Source: Callorhinus ursinus (Eukaryota; Chordata; Mammalia; Carnivora; Otariidae). From it: a stretch of 64,000 bases of DNA. Where the stretch lies: positions 127,446,348 to 127,510,347 of the forward strand of contig NW_020312785.1 in the NCBI RefSeq assembly GCF_003265705.1. Direction: 5' to 3'. Shown here piece after piece: positions 11,681 through 23,764 of the stretch. The notes beneath the pieces are model-generated. The model was not told where the DNA came from and ran no database searches. It was given only the letters and a program-made list of their open reading frames with translations. The first letter of the stretch is position 1; each line of letters begins with the position of its first letter. A program made the position numbers and the translations under genes.

Positions 11681-11850
11681 GGGCGCCTGGGTGGCTCAGA
11701 TGGTTAAGCACCTGCCTTCGGCTCAGGTCCTGATCCCAGGGTCCTGGGATCGAGTCCCGCTTCGGGCTCCTTGCTCCTTGGGAGCCTGCTTCTCCCTCTG
11801 CCTCTCTCTCTGTCTCTCATGAATAAATAGATAAAATCTTAAAAAAAAAA
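11681..11850 (+). mobile_element. CAN-SINE (tRNA-derived, carnivoran)
   Basis: Has the head 'gggcgcctgggtggctcag', the box-B-like 'gatcgagtcc', a pyrimidine-rich middle and the tail 'aaaatctt' plus ten A. Imperfect flanking duplications, 'aaaactgtactgcttt' (11663-11678) and 'aaaactctactgcttt' (11847-11862), differ by one base. Confidence 0.95.
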
Positions 11851-11894
11851 CTCTACTGCTTTCCAGTTGCTGGACTTTGTATAAATTTCATATC

Positions 11895-12045
11895 TCAAAA
11901 CCTCAGTACTTTCAAATCTAAAATGGGAAAAATAATGCTTTTTCATAGGCTTGCTGTGGGACCAAATGAGACAATATTTATACAATGCCACCTTGCTGGG
12001 TACATGTTATATAATTAATAAATGGGAGCTCTTATTTTATTGGTA
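11895..12045 (+). repeat. MIR fragment
   Basis: 'cctcagtactttcaaatctaaaa' then 'gaccaaatgagacaatattta' and 'attaataaatgggagctc' follow the MIR order, at high divergence. Confidence 0.65.
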
Positions 12046-12518
12046 TTATCATTATTGTTGCTGACAAGAAGCTGTATACTTATTAAAAAATAAAACAATT
12101 GCCCTTAGTCAATGAATATGAACATTTTCATGTGTAATACAATCCCAGGGTAGAAGTAAATTATGTTGCCAAATTATATAATAACCAGAAAACCTATTTT
12201 TCCAAGCCATTGCAGAAAGTTTCACAATTGAAAAAGAAATCCAAATAAATATTAAGCCAGACTGGCTTGCAGGGTAGCAATCGGAAAATCTGCTAAATAT
12301 AAAACACTAATGCTTATAATGTTATTTTTTCCTCTTATTAAAGCCATATGCCAGTATTTTTTCATTACAAATAATCCAAGGGAAAATCATGGAAGATAAA
12401 TACAATATTGCATTGTAATTTTTATGAGGAAAAATGTACAAACCATAATGTCTCCCTTTAAAGCCCTGAGATTTTATGATGCAACATTATAAGATAACTC
12501 CTACTGGGATTGCAGCAT
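12046..12518. other. Unassigned intergenic DNA
   Basis: Nothing recognisable beyond AT-rich sequence. Confidence 0.45.
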
Positions 12519-12534
12519 AAGATACAGAATTCTA

Positions 12535-12730
12535 GGGGCGCCTGGGTGGCTCAGTCATTAAGTGTCTGCTTTCGGCTCGGGTCATGATCCCAGGGTCCTG
12601 GGATCAAGCCCCATATTGGGCTTCCTGCTCCGCGGGAAGCTTGCTTCTCCCTCTCCCACTCCCCCTGCTTGTGTTCCCTCTCTCGCTGTGTCTCTGTCAA
12701 ATAAATAAATGAAAAATCTTTAAAAAAAAA
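12535..12730 (+). mobile_element. CAN-SINE with TSDs
   Basis: Nearly complete SINE: tRNA-like head, 'gtcctgggatcaagcc' box-B region, 'cttgcttctccctctcccac', '(aaat)n' and 'aaaatctt' tail. Flanks 'aagatacagaattcta' (12519-12534) and 'aagatacagacttata' (12729-12744) are duplications with two mismatches. Confidence 0.95.
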
Positions 12731-12744
12731 GATACAGACTTATA

Positions 12745-13560
12745 GTATTTGTTGTTTTATTCTGTATAGTTAATAAAGTTACTTTTATAGTGATTTTGCA
12801 ACCAATAGTTCAGTTACATAAATGTCTTTGCTCTTGTAGTATCTCAAATAACCTATGATATCTAGGTCAGAAATATTGTCTTAACAATTTGAGGTTTCTG
12901 TGCTTTTCATGAATCAGAAATCCATTTAAATTAACAAATCAGAATGAGGCTTAGTGCTTCCAACAGATAAAAAAAAAAAAACCCTTACACTTCAAATAGG
13001 ACAAAATGCATAGTCAAAAACAAAGAAGCATGCTAAATGCAGTTAAATGCACTGCTCCTTCAAGGTTTTTTTGTTTTGTTTTTTTTATCTGTCAGTACAA
13101 AATGATAACAGAAAATAATTCACAAAATTATAAAATATCATAGTGTTTCTGATGAAAGAGTCAAAATTTTAATGTTTCTACTTCCCATCCAGCTGAGAAT
13201 GCAGGCAATCAAGGCATTAATTTCAACTTGATATTTTCAGAGCACTGGAAACAACTATCTGAGGTTCTTACCCTGACCCCAGTCACAGGAGTCAAAGTAC
13301 TTGAAGCCCATCAATGTGATGCTAGGGACTCTGTCACCCAGCCTGCTCCCTTGGAGGATGGGGCTAGCCCTAAGGTGGGCACAGGGAAAGGAGCTTTGAG
13401 CCAGTGTGGTTGCCTGGGACAGGGGGATCCTAAAAGGCAGATCATCTAACTGTTCTAACCCAGAAAAATTAGATAATCTGACCCAGAAAGAAGAAATGAC
13501 TTGGACAGGTGGGCATAACCTCTGCAAAGGGTAGAAGCCTTCTGTGTCCTATTATGTTGG
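12745..13560. other. Unassigned intergenic DNA
   Basis: Contains a poly-A at 12970-12981 and a T-rich tract at 13065-13087. The more GC-balanced part at 13240-13450 is open on both strands but encodes nothing I recognise. Confidence 0.45.
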
Positions 13561-13564
13561 GTTT

Positions 13565-13635
13565 TACAAAGTCTAGAAGAGTAACGGGCATATAAAAGGT
13601 TTTGGTAACAAGTTATTCAATGAATGAATGAACAG
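13565..13635 (+). repeat. L2 3' end fragment (possible)
   Basis: 'gtctagaagagtaacgggca' then 'aagttattcaatgaatgaatgaa' resembles the L2 3' terminus ('cacatagtaggcgctcaataaatatttgttgaatgaatgaa' pattern). Confidence 0.5.
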
Positions 13636-14480
13636 GGATAACTTTTTTTTCCTGTCATCAATTTGGCCAATTTCATGTCACACTTGAAGAACATTGGACT
13701 GCACAACTTTTTCTTCTCTTTTTGGTTTACAACAGGTATTTTGTCAAAAATTTTTCTAAAAAAGAAGACAATTTAACTAGAACTACTAAGTAACTGCAGA
13801 ATTGGTTCAATTGCAATGAAGCAAATTATGGCGAAGCAGGAAAAATTTCTTGGAACAAGATGCAATGGTGAATTAAATGACTGTATTTTGCATTTTAATT
13901 ATAATGTCTTTCATTTGTTAAAACTATAAGATTCCTAAAGTAGGCCATATAAATTATATCTTTACATTGTTATATTTCAACTGGTGAGTAACTGATTCCC
14001 TAATATTTTGGAAGTGAACCAGTTGTAGCTTCCAGACAATGGATAATAATTAGAAAAAAAAACTAGAAATAATTAGAAAAAATAATTAGAAAGTAATAAT
14101 TTTTTAAAAATGCATATTACCCCTCCCCCCCAAAAAAAATCCTAGCCACCACTTAGTGTGGTATGGAAAGTCAAAGCATGTGTAGCAAAGACAGTAACTT
14201 CTCCTCATACTATAAGCTAAATATAAATGAAAATAGTGAACAAAAAGACTGATTCAGGTTATAGTTTCAAAGTCTAGGAAGATTTTATTTCTGCAGTAAA
14301 TTGACTTGAATAAGGAGAGGTAAAGAGAACCCACTTTCAAAATTATAATTGAATAATGAAAGCAATAAAAATTGAGGTTATCTTTTAGCATGTAAGCATG
14401 TTCATATGTTCATAGAACAAGGGCTTTCAATTATATACATCTGTGTTCTAATTTATTCATTTACCCAACCATCCATTTGT
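13636..14480. other. Unassigned intergenic DNA
   Basis: No gene recognised. Simple A-rich 'aattagaaa' repetition at 14048-14095 and a C-run at 14120-14130 are the only features. Confidence 0.45.
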
Positions 14481-14526
14481 CCATCCATCCATCCATCCAT
14501 CCATCCATCCATCCATCCATCCATCC
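14481..14526. repeat. (ATCC)n tetranucleotide microsatellite
   Basis: About eleven uninterrupted CCAT units followed by degenerate copies to about 14550. Confidence 0.97.
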
Positions 14527-14550
14527 CCTGATTCATCTAACCATTCATCC

Positions 14551-15105
14551 AAGCTTTTGTTCATTTAGCTTGATTTCATTTAGCTTCATTTAGCTACTTA
14601 GAGGCCTTGTGGATTTAGTGATGTAAACTAGCATCCCATCTTTCTTTGATTCTAGAGATAGACAAACATTCAATAATTAACCAATTAAGTATTAGATTAA
14701 AATTTTTATAAATACCATAATGTAGAAATGTCAAGAGCTACAACTGTTTCTAGCAGGGGTTTCTGACCTCATTTGGAGCTGAGGAAAGCCTTCCTTGGAG
14801 ATATTAGTTCTGAAGGATACATACAAATCCATTATTTAGTGGGAGAACATGGTGGACCAGATGAGGAGCAACTTGGAAAGAAGGAGGACATTTGTAGGAT
14901 TCTGAAAAGGATCATAGAATCTATGAGAAATTGAAAGAATAATGTAATTAAAAGGAAGAGAATAAAAGGAAGAAAGTTCACCCCAAAGGGAGAAGAGTTG
15001 GGTTGTTGGGAGTTTAAACATGGTGTTTTGGGCCAGCTTAAAGAGCTGGTTCTTTCCTAAAAGCAACAAGTAGACACTGAAGAATGTAAAGTGGGGTAAC
15101 ATATG
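14551..15105. other. Unassigned intergenic DNA
   Basis: Purine-rich on the + strand between 14930 and 15010. No gene or repeat recognised. Confidence 0.4.
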
Positions 15106-15228
15106 TGGCTGGGGGGGATGGGGTAATTGAGTGATGAGCACTGGGTGTTATAAGCAACTGATGAATCATTGAACACTACATCCAAAACTAATGATATACT
15201 ATGTTGGATAATTGAATTTAAGTTTTTA
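15106..15228 (+). mobile_element. LINE-1 3' UTR fragment (older type)
   Basis: Contains 'gatgagcactgggtgttata', 'tgatgaatcattgaacacta' and ends 'ggataattgaatttaag', an L1 3' end type distinct from the younger one that follows at once. Confidence 0.8.
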
Positions 15229-15231
15229 AAA

Positions 15232-15618
15232 AAGATGGGGAGGGTATGCGCTATGGTGAGTACTGTGAATTGTGTAAGACTGATGAATCACAGACCTGTA
15301 TCTCTGAAACACATAATATATTATATGTTAAAAAAAAAAGTAGAAAGGGAGAAATGAAGGGGGGGAATTGGAGGGGGAGGTGAACCATGGGGGACTATGG
15401 ATTCTGAGAAACAAACTGAGGGTTCTGGGGGGGAGGGGGTGGGGGGATGGGTTAGCCTGGTGATGGGTAGTAAAGAGGGCATGTACTGAATGGAGCACTG
15501 GGTGTTATACGCAAACAATGAATCATGGAACACTACATCAAAAACTAATGATGTAATGTATGGTGATTAACATAACATAATAAAATAAAAAAATAAAAAA
15601 TAAATTTAAAAAAAAGAT
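15232..15618 (+). mobile_element. LINE-1 3' UTR, 5' truncated
   Basis: Starts in the 3' UTR ('gggtatgcgctatggtgagt'), passes the purine-rich patch, 'gcactgggtgttatacgcaa' and 'tggtgattaacataacataa', and ends in an A-rich tail. A weak direct repeat ('aaaaaagat') flanks it, too short to be a confident TSD. Confidence 0.88.
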
Positions 15619-16030
15619 ATGGCCATAAGAGTGTCTTTCAAAAATCCTTTTCAGTGAATGTGGAGAACAGATTATGGATAATGTAAAAATAGAAAATGTT
15701 TGAGACATCATTGCTGCAAAGAGATGATTATGGATTTGATTAGAATCCTAGTGGTAGACATAAAGAGAAGTAAATAATAAATAGGGATTTCAGAAGCAAG
15801 CAACATGTGGATCAGAAAGAAGTTTGGCCTGGATTTTGAATACTTAGAGAAAATTGGATTCTTTACTTCTTTTATAAGAATCTAAAACTTGGAAGTACTG
15901 ATTTCTTTCAAATAGAATCCAGAAATTCAGCTTCCAGAAGGGGAATCTGACACAATATTCATGATGGCTGCTGACCGCTTTTGCTAGCTAGCGAGGTGTT
16001 GAGACCTTTGTGAAGAGATCTTTGTGAAAA
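15619..16030. other. Unassigned intergenic DNA
   Basis: No recognisable content. Confidence 0.4.
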
Positions 16031-16034
16031 TGTA

Positions 16035-16228
16035 TTTTTTTAAAGATTTTATTTATTTTAGAGAGAGAGACAGAGTGAAAGAGAGCACAAGAGTGGAGTG
16101 AGGGGCAGAGGGAGAAGCAGACTCCCTGCTGAGCAGGGAGGCTGATGCAGGGCTCAATCTCAGGCTCCCAGGATCATGACCTGAACCAAAGGGAGACCCC
16201 TAACCTACTGAGCCACCCAGGCACCCCC
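16035..16228 (-). mobile_element. CAN-SINE, minus strand
   Basis: + strand reads poly-T, 'aaagattttatttatttta', a purine-rich block, 'ctccctgctgagcaggga', 'ggatcatgacctga' and 'ctgagccacccaggcaccccc', the reverse complement of a full SINE. Confidence 0.94.
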
Positions 16229-17795
16229 CAAGCAGTATCTGTTATTCAACAGTCCTAACCTGGCTTAAAAAACCAAACTGGCTACATGGTCCTTTCCCAA
16301 GATTTCCACAGAATTTGTGTGGAAATACTTTAAATGTTCATATGCTTTACAAAATGTTAAATCTTGAGCAAACTGGCGTGTGCCACTTATAACTCTGTTG
16401 CAGCAACCATTTGGGAGAAGTTTATCATCTCTTTGGCAGGTTACCTTCTATCTTTGTGGTGGCATTGGCTCTGTGTACGGTGTGTTTGGACATAGGGTGA
16501 AGGCAGTGTTCAGGAGGAGGGTCAGCAGTACTAATCTAGTTTTTCAGATTATAATCAATGATCTAGCCATGGCAGTATGTGGAAAAGTATGTTAAGGATA
16601 GGGAGGTAAAGAAGTTCCTATTGCTTCTTCTACTCATTTCTTCCTCTCATTACCCAAATTATCCTTATTACCTAAGATTCTGAACACAGTTATCACTTAT
16701 ATGAAACTTTCTGGCCTGAATTATGTTCTGAAAATCTAAAGCAGTCAAAACAGTGAACTCCTCTTCCAAAAACATTTTGTTTTATAATTTGCTGCCCCTG
16801 GTGGTCAGATAATTTCTCTATACTTTTACCTGTAAGGTATAATATAATGAATATGTAAGAGATGTCTTTATGACATCTTCACGTATTTCTTCTCTTGGTA
16901 ATTAAAGATGTATGCATACCCAAGATTCCAGAAATACACATTAAAAGAAACAAAGTATAAATAAAAATGATGGTCTGACAATGATGTTGAATCTCAGTGA
17001 ATAACCCATACTCAATGAATTGCAGGCTAAGTGCTCTGTGCAGTGCTAGGGATATAATAAAGAGTATAATAAGGGGTATATAAATGCTAATCATCATCAC
17101 CATGCCTGTTTAATTCTTCTAATTCAATTTTGTACAATAATCCAAAACCTCAAGTCCATTCCACTTATAAATCAATTTATAATATTGAGTAAGGAATGAA
17201 CCAAATATCATTAGCCAGGAAGAAAAAAATCAAAATTGGTTAAGTTTAAAGTGTTTTAAATATGCAATATCATTTCCTATCTCTTTCAGCGTCTCCTTCA
17301 TCTACTAAAACATGCAGTTGGCATCATTATATGTCCGACAAAGTGAAAACATTTTCACAAATGAAAAAATATATATATCCCTAGGGCTCTTTGTAAACAC
17401 TTGCTTCAGAGAATTCTTAAGTATTTGCTCCACAGTTGGTCCTTCAAAAAAAGAAAAGGAGAAGAATCTCCAATTTCAAAGATTTTTGAAGCAACAGAAT
17501 ATTCTGTTTTATGTTCAAAGGTAATTTCTATTCTTATAGACTGTATTTGGAGACTAGCATTATGGGACCATGAAACATCTTTAGAAGGTATTGAACTGAG
17601 GAAAATGCATGTGTTCACGTACTGAGCAGATAAAAATAATGTTAGTGCTTAGGTTTATTTTATTCTATCCAGCTACACTTATCCCTTAATAGTTTTCCAG
17701 CATAATGATTGGGAAGCACTATGCCCAGAGGATGAAAAAAAAATCTGTACTCTGAGAGTGAGCAGAGTTTGAAGTGAAAACGTTTTTGACCAAGG
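16229..17795. other. Unassigned intergenic DNA
   Basis: No gene recognised. A stretch near 17025-17090 ('gtgctctgtgcagtgctagggatataataaag') hints at a decayed L2 3' end on the minus strand. Confidence 0.4.
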
Positions 17796-17799
17796 GAGA

Positions 17800-17964
17800 C
17801 ATGGCTTTTAATCATAGCCTTGCAACTTAATAGCTGGGGTAACTTTGGTGGTTAGTAGACTTGGGTCTTAAGTTTCCCTATCTGCAAAATTGGTTTAAGG
17901 ATAATTCAATTTCAAAGTTGTAGCCAGGAAATGAAATAATATGCATAAAATGCATGCCACATAT
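17800..17964 (+). repeat. MIR fragment
   Basis: 'cttgcaacttaatagctggggtaac', 'taagtttccctatctgcaaaat' and 'aggaaatgaaataatatgcataaa' follow the MIR order at high divergence. Confidence 0.65.
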
Positions 17965-18075
17965 AAGCACTTACTCAAAAATCAATTATTGAGTACCTAA
18001 CATGTACCAAGGCTAATGAAGAGGAAACACAAGAATAAGACAGATACATTTCCCAGACATATTCTATCAGGGCAT
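17965..18075 (-). repeat. L2 3' end fragment
   Basis: 'attattgagtacctaacatgtaccaaggct ... aagaataagacagatac' is the reverse complement pattern of the L2 3' end. Confidence 0.55.
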
Positions 18076-18079
18076 ACAG

Positions 18080-18655
18080 AAAGGAACCAAGAAAACAAGT
18101 ACATTTCAAATATACAATGTCAGAAATACAGATTGAAAAACATTCTTCAGAATAATTGGCTTGTACTCTTCACAAATATCAAGAAAAGAAAGATAAAGAA
18201 AGGTCGAAGAACTGTTTCACAATAGAATCGTAAATAACAAGAAAACTACATGCAGTGTATGATCCTAGACTGGACAGAATACAAAGGAGAAATGGGTACA
18301 GAGGACATTATTGGAATAATTGACAAATCCGAATATGAACTGTAGATTTGGTAATATTATATCAATGTTAAATTTCCTGATTTTGATAACTGTTCTATGG
18401 TAAGCAGATATCCTTGTTCTTAGGAAAGACACACTAAAGTATACAGGATTAATGGGAAAAAAATGTTTCCAACAATCCTCAAAAGACTTAAAAATATGGA
18501 AGGAAAAGGGGAGGGAGGATGCAAAGGGGAGAGACAACAATAAAGCAGTTGGACAAAATGCAAATAATAGTAGTCTGGAAAAAGTCTGTGTGAGAGTTCA
18601 TTGTACTATTCTTGAAAATTTTCTGTCAGTTTGAAATTATATAAAAAATATAAAG
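18080..18655 (+). mobile_element. Ancient L1M 3' UTR
   Basis: Matches a well-known old L1 3' UTR: 'ggacattattggaataattgac', 'tgaactgtagatttggtaat', 'atcaatgttaaatttcctga', 'ccttgttcttaggaaagac' and the terminus 'gttcattgtactattcttg ... gtttgaaattat'. Confidence 0.75.
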
Positions 18656-19680
18656 ACACTTTGATTCAGGAAAGGTAAAGAGTAATTCAACAAGTATCAT
18701 TCCCTTTTTTCCTTGTTTTGGAACCTGCCTTTCTAGAGTGAATTTTGTTAATCTTATTTAGAATTCAGCAGTAGAAATTGAGAGTTACACTTTGTAGGTC
18801 CTCCATATCGAGTAGTACAGTTCTACCTCAATGGATTTGATGAATTCAATAATTTTATAGTACAGGACTTTAGGTAGAATTATATTACTGACTTGAATGA
18901 GTTGAAAAACAACCCTGAACACCTGGCACAGCTTCTAAAGCTGGTGTTTTATTTAGAAAATAAACTCAATGTGTAGCACACATAAACAGCATATTGACAT
19001 TTCAAAGCTAAGGAATTGATCTCACCTTCATTTCTCCTAACAATTGAGAGAAATGAAAAACTTTAGGTAGTAAAGACACATCTGTAGCTTTCAATTTAAT
19101 TACTCTAGCATTTCTTGGACTGGGTCAAATCTACAAGGTACAACACGGGCTTTATTATATTCATTTCCTGATTAATTAATAGTGTCGCATATAAATCTAT
19201 TGGTGTCAACTAGAAGGTTTACTTCTAATCTATTAGAATAAGTGTGCATGCACATGCATGTGAATATTTGAGTTTGTATGTTTGTTGTAGAGCAGAAAAC
19301 CATGTATATATATCCAAAAGAACACAAATACATAGATAATAATGTTTATAGTATTTGAAAAAAATAAGGTCAAATAATTTTGAAAAGTGCTATACATATG
19401 TTTTACAAAGAAAATTTGTACCTTTGACTTGTAAAAAGCAGACATGTGTGAAAATATAAAATCTAGAAGTACTGTAATGGTCATTATTTTAAGTTTTTAA
19501 CTTTGGCATTATTAGCCTCTTTCGACCTAGTTCAGTCTTGGGCAAGGAAATAATCTCTCTATTTTACCCCAATTCCTTAAAATTACATAATGTGAAGATA
19601 ATTCACTTCTCCCAAATTTACCATCTTAAATGCTTTATCTTATTACCATTTAAGTATTTATTCTAAAAAAAATAGGATAA
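18656..19680. other. Unassigned intergenic DNA
   Basis: AT-rich; 'gtgtgcatgcacatgcatgtg' at 19241-19261 is a small purine-pyrimidine alternating tract. No gene recognised. Confidence 0.4.
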
Positions 19681-19689
19681 AAAATTTCA

Positions 19690-21275
19690 AGCTTGGAACT
19701 TCCACTTCCAATTATGTTGAGATTTCTTACAGCAGACCAAAAATCCTGCTAAGAACAAAAAATATAATGAAATTTTAAGCAGTGGATTTAAAAGCATGAG
19801 AAAGCTGCTGAAGTAGCCAGTTTTGAAGGGCCAGATCCTGGAGAGAAGGAAACTTTATTGAGGTAAGCTGGATTTTCTGTACAATGGCTTTCTCTTTGGG
19901 ACATTTATTGATTCTTGACATATACCAAGATGTGACTAGGCTGGGTAGAGAAGCTGCTAAGCATCCTAAAATACAAAAGAGCTTTTGGTAACTTCACGTT
20001 TGGGGATATAAGAATTGGAGTTCTGGTACAAGAAGACATCTAGGACTTGATTGACCAAAATTCCATTGATGAATAAGGTTCACAGAAGTGAGACTGCCAC
20101 TCAAGACCTGTTGTCTCATTGAGTCATTATCTGATTAAGCTACACAGGAAAAGATGTAACAGAGCCAAGCAGAAAATGTGTGTAAAGGAACCAAATATGA
20201 TCAAAGAGTAGTGTGGTGTTCTCAGCGTTCCCACTATGCTCAGGAGATCGAAATTAAAGACCTCCAAAAAGGAGTGGCACTAGTAAACACTCCATGCTTT
20301 AATTGGGATCCCTGGGGGATATACCATGGGGGTAAACCAGAGGTAGACTAAACCATGCCAAGAATGCAAACTAGTATCAACTTAGTTCAAGGTCTGACTG
20401 GATTTAGGTGAATGGCTCTTTTTGGTCTGCCAGAGGATAGGGTAAATCATCACTAAAATTCTTCACACACAAGATTAATAGTGAAACTAAAATTTCTTGG
20501 GATATTAAGAAATACCACAAAAAGAAAAAAACAGGCAATACTAAGTGACACAAATAATACGGTCATGAAATTTTAAAATAACGGTGATTAATATCTTTAA
20601 GCAAATAGATGACCAGGTAGAGAATTTTCACAGAAAATAAGAAAAGAGTCAAATGGAAATTTTTTTAATTGAAAAATACTATAACTGACATCATAGTATG
20701 ATAGATGGGACACAGCTGAAGAAAGATGAATGAAGTGGAAGACAGATCAAAACAACATCTAGACTATATAATACAGAGGGCAAAATAGATGGAAAGTACA
20801 GAGAGGAACATATGAAACATATTATATAACCGATGGACCCCAAAAATGTGTACTACATTTTTCATATCTGTATTATTTATAATTCCAAACTTTCCATCAA
20901 CACTAATATGAATAACTACACATTGGTATGTTCATGTAATGGAAAACTATTGTGTTGAGAAATGAACCACTGCTACACACAAAAGCATTGAATCATTCAA
21001 ACATAATATTATACAAAAGAAGCCATATACAAGAGTACATGCTGCATGATGCCATTTACATAGAACCCAAAAATGGTAAAATAAATCTATTATTATTATC
21101 AGAGAGGAGTTAACTACTGGGGCTGTTAGGGATGCTAATAGTCTACTTTTTGACTCCATGGTGGTTATGCAAATGTATTTGCTTTGTGAAAACCCATCGA
21201 ATTGTACACTTATGATTTGTGTGATTTTGTGTATGTATGCCAAGCTTCAATTAAAAAAATATTCTAAACAATTAA
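19690..21275 (+). mobile_element. Ancient HAL1/L1M element joining ORF1 region to L1 3' end
   Basis: 19690-20420 resembles an old L1/HAL1 5' region ('tcctgctaagaacaaaaaatat', 'gctcaggagatcg', 'attgggatccctgggggat', 'aaaccagaggtagactaaac'). 20560-20810 resembles ORF1 of old L1 ('cacagctgaagaaagatgaa', 'gtggaagacagatcaaaac', 'atggaaagtacagag'). At about 20840 it passes straight to the ORF2 C-terminus and 3' UTR of an L1M ('cattggtatgttcatgtaat', 'gagtacatgctgcatgatg', 'tcgaattgtacacttatgat') and ends 'ttcaattaaaaaaatat'. Most of ORF2 is missing. No open frame survives. Confidence 0.65.
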
Positions 21276-21695
21276 AGCCTAAGTATATTAAAGTTAAAAT
21301 TAAAATTAAATTTCTGAGGGATGAGATGAATCACTTTCATTCTCCCACAGCTAAGAAAATTTCTTTGGACATTGATTGCCTTTGGCTTTCAAGGAATGAG
21401 AAGAATTAATCAGGAGAGAGGACATCAAAAAATGGGGAAAAAAGTAATAGGAGGTGGGGTATAGGATGTATGTATATCTCTAAGACTACTCAGTAGCTCT
21501 GTATATCCTTAAAGAAGTAAGCAGAATGGCGCCTGCTGGAAACCAGGTAAACTGTCTCAGCAATTCTTTCTTCTTTAGCAGTCCAGCAGACCTAAGGATA
21601 GTTGATGTAGCCAAAGGCAAGAATCAGAAACACCAGATATTAACAATAATAATAGTACAGAATTTATACAGAAATTATAAATCAAAGCTTTAATA
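21276..21695. other. Unassigned intergenic DNA
   Basis: A-rich at its left edge; otherwise nothing recognised. Confidence 0.4.
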
Positions 21696-21699
21696 GTAC

Positions 21700-21812
21700 A
21701 CTTATCTTGATGAGCACTGAGTAAAACATGGAATTGTTGAATCACAATATTGTATACCCAAACTAATACACTATATATTAACTACACTGGAATTAAAAAT
21801 TTTTTTAAAAGT
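21700..21812 (+). mobile_element. LINE-1 3' terminus fragment
   Basis: 'gatgagcactgagtaaaacatgg', 'aatattgtatacccaaacta' and 'ttaactacactggaattaaaa' give the carnivoran L1 3' end, heavily 5' truncated. Confidence 0.8.
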
Positions 21813-21919
21813 ATTTCCAATCTTATTTCCAGGTAACAAATTATTTTTTTCTCTGTATTTTTTTTTGTTTTGTTATTTGTTTGTTTGCTTTTTACCATTT
21901 CTAGACATAAAATGTCCCA

Positions 21920-22075
21920 GACTTATTTGGAGCCCCTTTCACTGTTTTATTCCTTTTGATTAGAATTTCTTGATTCTAGATGCTGAGTTCCTTGACTTCT
22001 GTTTCTTACTTAGTTATGTACCTATATTTCCTAATCAAGCGCCTATCAAAGAGTAAGTACTAAACATATGTGTGG
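21920..22075 (+). repeat. L2 3' end fragment (possible)
   Basis: 'gctgagttccttgacttctg' and 'cgcctatcaaagagtaagtac' fit the spaced L2 3' pattern of 'gagctccttgagggcagg' and 'cacatagtaggtgc'. Confidence 0.45.
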
Positions 22076-22110
22076 TGTCTCTTTACTAGCATAATCTAAA
22101 CCCAGGATTT

Positions 22111-22311
22111 GGGGATGCCTGGGTGGCTCAGGCAGTTAAGCATCTGCCTTTGGCTCAGGGCACATGATCCTAGGGTCCCAGGATCGAGTCCCACATTGGT
22201 CTCCCTACTCAGCAGGGAGTCTGCTTCTCTATCTGCCTGCCGCTCCCCTTCTTGTGCTCTGTATCTCTCTCTATCTCCCTCTGACAAATAAAATCTTAAA
22301 AAAATAAAAAA
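22111..22311 (+). mobile_element. CAN-SINE with perfect 14-bp TSDs
   Basis: Complete SINE from 'ggggatgcctgggtggctcag' to an A-rich tail. The 14-mer 'taaacccaggattt' is found identically at 22097-22110 and 22312-22325. Confidence 0.97.
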
Positions 22312-22325
22312 TAAACCCAGGATTT

Positions 22326-23760
22326 AAATTAGGGCTAATATTGTAGTATTTTAGATATGGTACATATTTTGCATTTTTTTTCCTAGAGAGAAAATAACCC
22401 AGGAACTATTCCATCATTAGCAAATATATATTAGGATGTATTTGTCCTTTTGTGATTTAAAATCCTGCTAAATTTTCTCTGAGATTAGAGGTTTTGCCTG
22501 TGATATGGCACATAAGTTTATGATCAGATTTTGCATTTGTCTCCAGACTAGACTGGATGTTAGTAAAAATTTCCATACACCTTTTTATCCAATTACTGTT
22601 TTGTGAGTACAAGGCATTCCTACTCATTATGTCTCTAGATGGCTCCCCGCAAATGTAATCAGGAAGAAAATCACAAATTGGGAAATTAACACTTTAAAAA
22701 GTCTTCCTGGGGAGTGAGGCTAGATGGCATGTGAAAACTACCTTAATAAGTTCAGTATTACCACAAATGTTTCCTACACAACTGAGTTCAATTCTATTAA
22801 AAAACTCCAGAAGAATTTAAAATGTATGAAAAAACAAAATATATTTGCTTCACATAAATATCAAAATCCCAACTTTAGGTTTTAAAAGGTTATTTGCTTT
22901 GGATATAGCTTCCAAGAACGCAGCTTCCCCAGCTCTAGTAGTTTGCCAATAGACATGATGAGATGGAGAACAGTGACTGTCTCTAGTACATGTCAATCTT
23001 CTTTTTCAAGTGCCACTTTGACAAAATGATGCCTGGTTGATGATTCATTTGCTTGAAAAATATTCTGGGCTAGATCCAAACATTACAAAAAAGGTGTACA
23101 AGAAGTATTTTGTCACTGTTCCATACAACCGCACCAAATAGAAGAGAGAAAAAAAATTCTATACTCTCCTACTATGTATAGTTAATTCCATACCTCACTA
23201 TTAATCATAATAATATAATATCTTTACTATTAAATAAAACCTTAGAGTCAATTTTACCATAGAGATAAGAAACACTGAGGTCTAGAGATTGAGTTTCTTA
23301 TCTAACACTTGACAGTTAATTAGTAACTAACCTGAACCACAATTTAACTACTCTAGCCAACAATAAGGAGGTTTTCCTGTAATAAATTTTTGGGGTAGCT
23401 CTTTCCAAAATGTGTGATTTTGAGGTTTAAATAAACAGGGAAGTAATAAAACTCTTGCCCCAGTCCAATAAAACCTTTACTTTCTAACATGGAACGTTCA
23501 ATAATAATTGTTTCTTAGGCCCCTGAAATGACTACTATTTTTAGATGCTCCACCTCAGCAGATATGCTGAGTAAGGGAAGAAAGAAGAGTAAAATCTGCA
23601 GGAAGATTCAAGATGAAGAGGAGATAAGTAGTCAGGGACATAGAGCACCAGGGTGGAAAAATACATATCAAATCTTAGAACAAAGGAACTTGTATTAAAA
23701 ATACTGGATGAGTATCAGTCATATATATTTACATGCAGAGTAACTACTGTTGTTATGATG
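22326..23760. other. Unassigned intergenic DNA
   Basis: No gene, RNA or assignable repeat seen. Confidence 0.4.
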
Positions 23761-23764
23761 GTTC

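Noticed and set aside
13228..13527. GC-balanced stretch open on both strands as a conserved exon
   Set aside because: No splice sites with plausible strength, no recognisable protein; left as unassigned.
14481..14526. (ATCC)n array considered as a CRISPR-like or regulatory repeat
   Set aside because: Simple uninterrupted tetranucleotide repeat without spacers.
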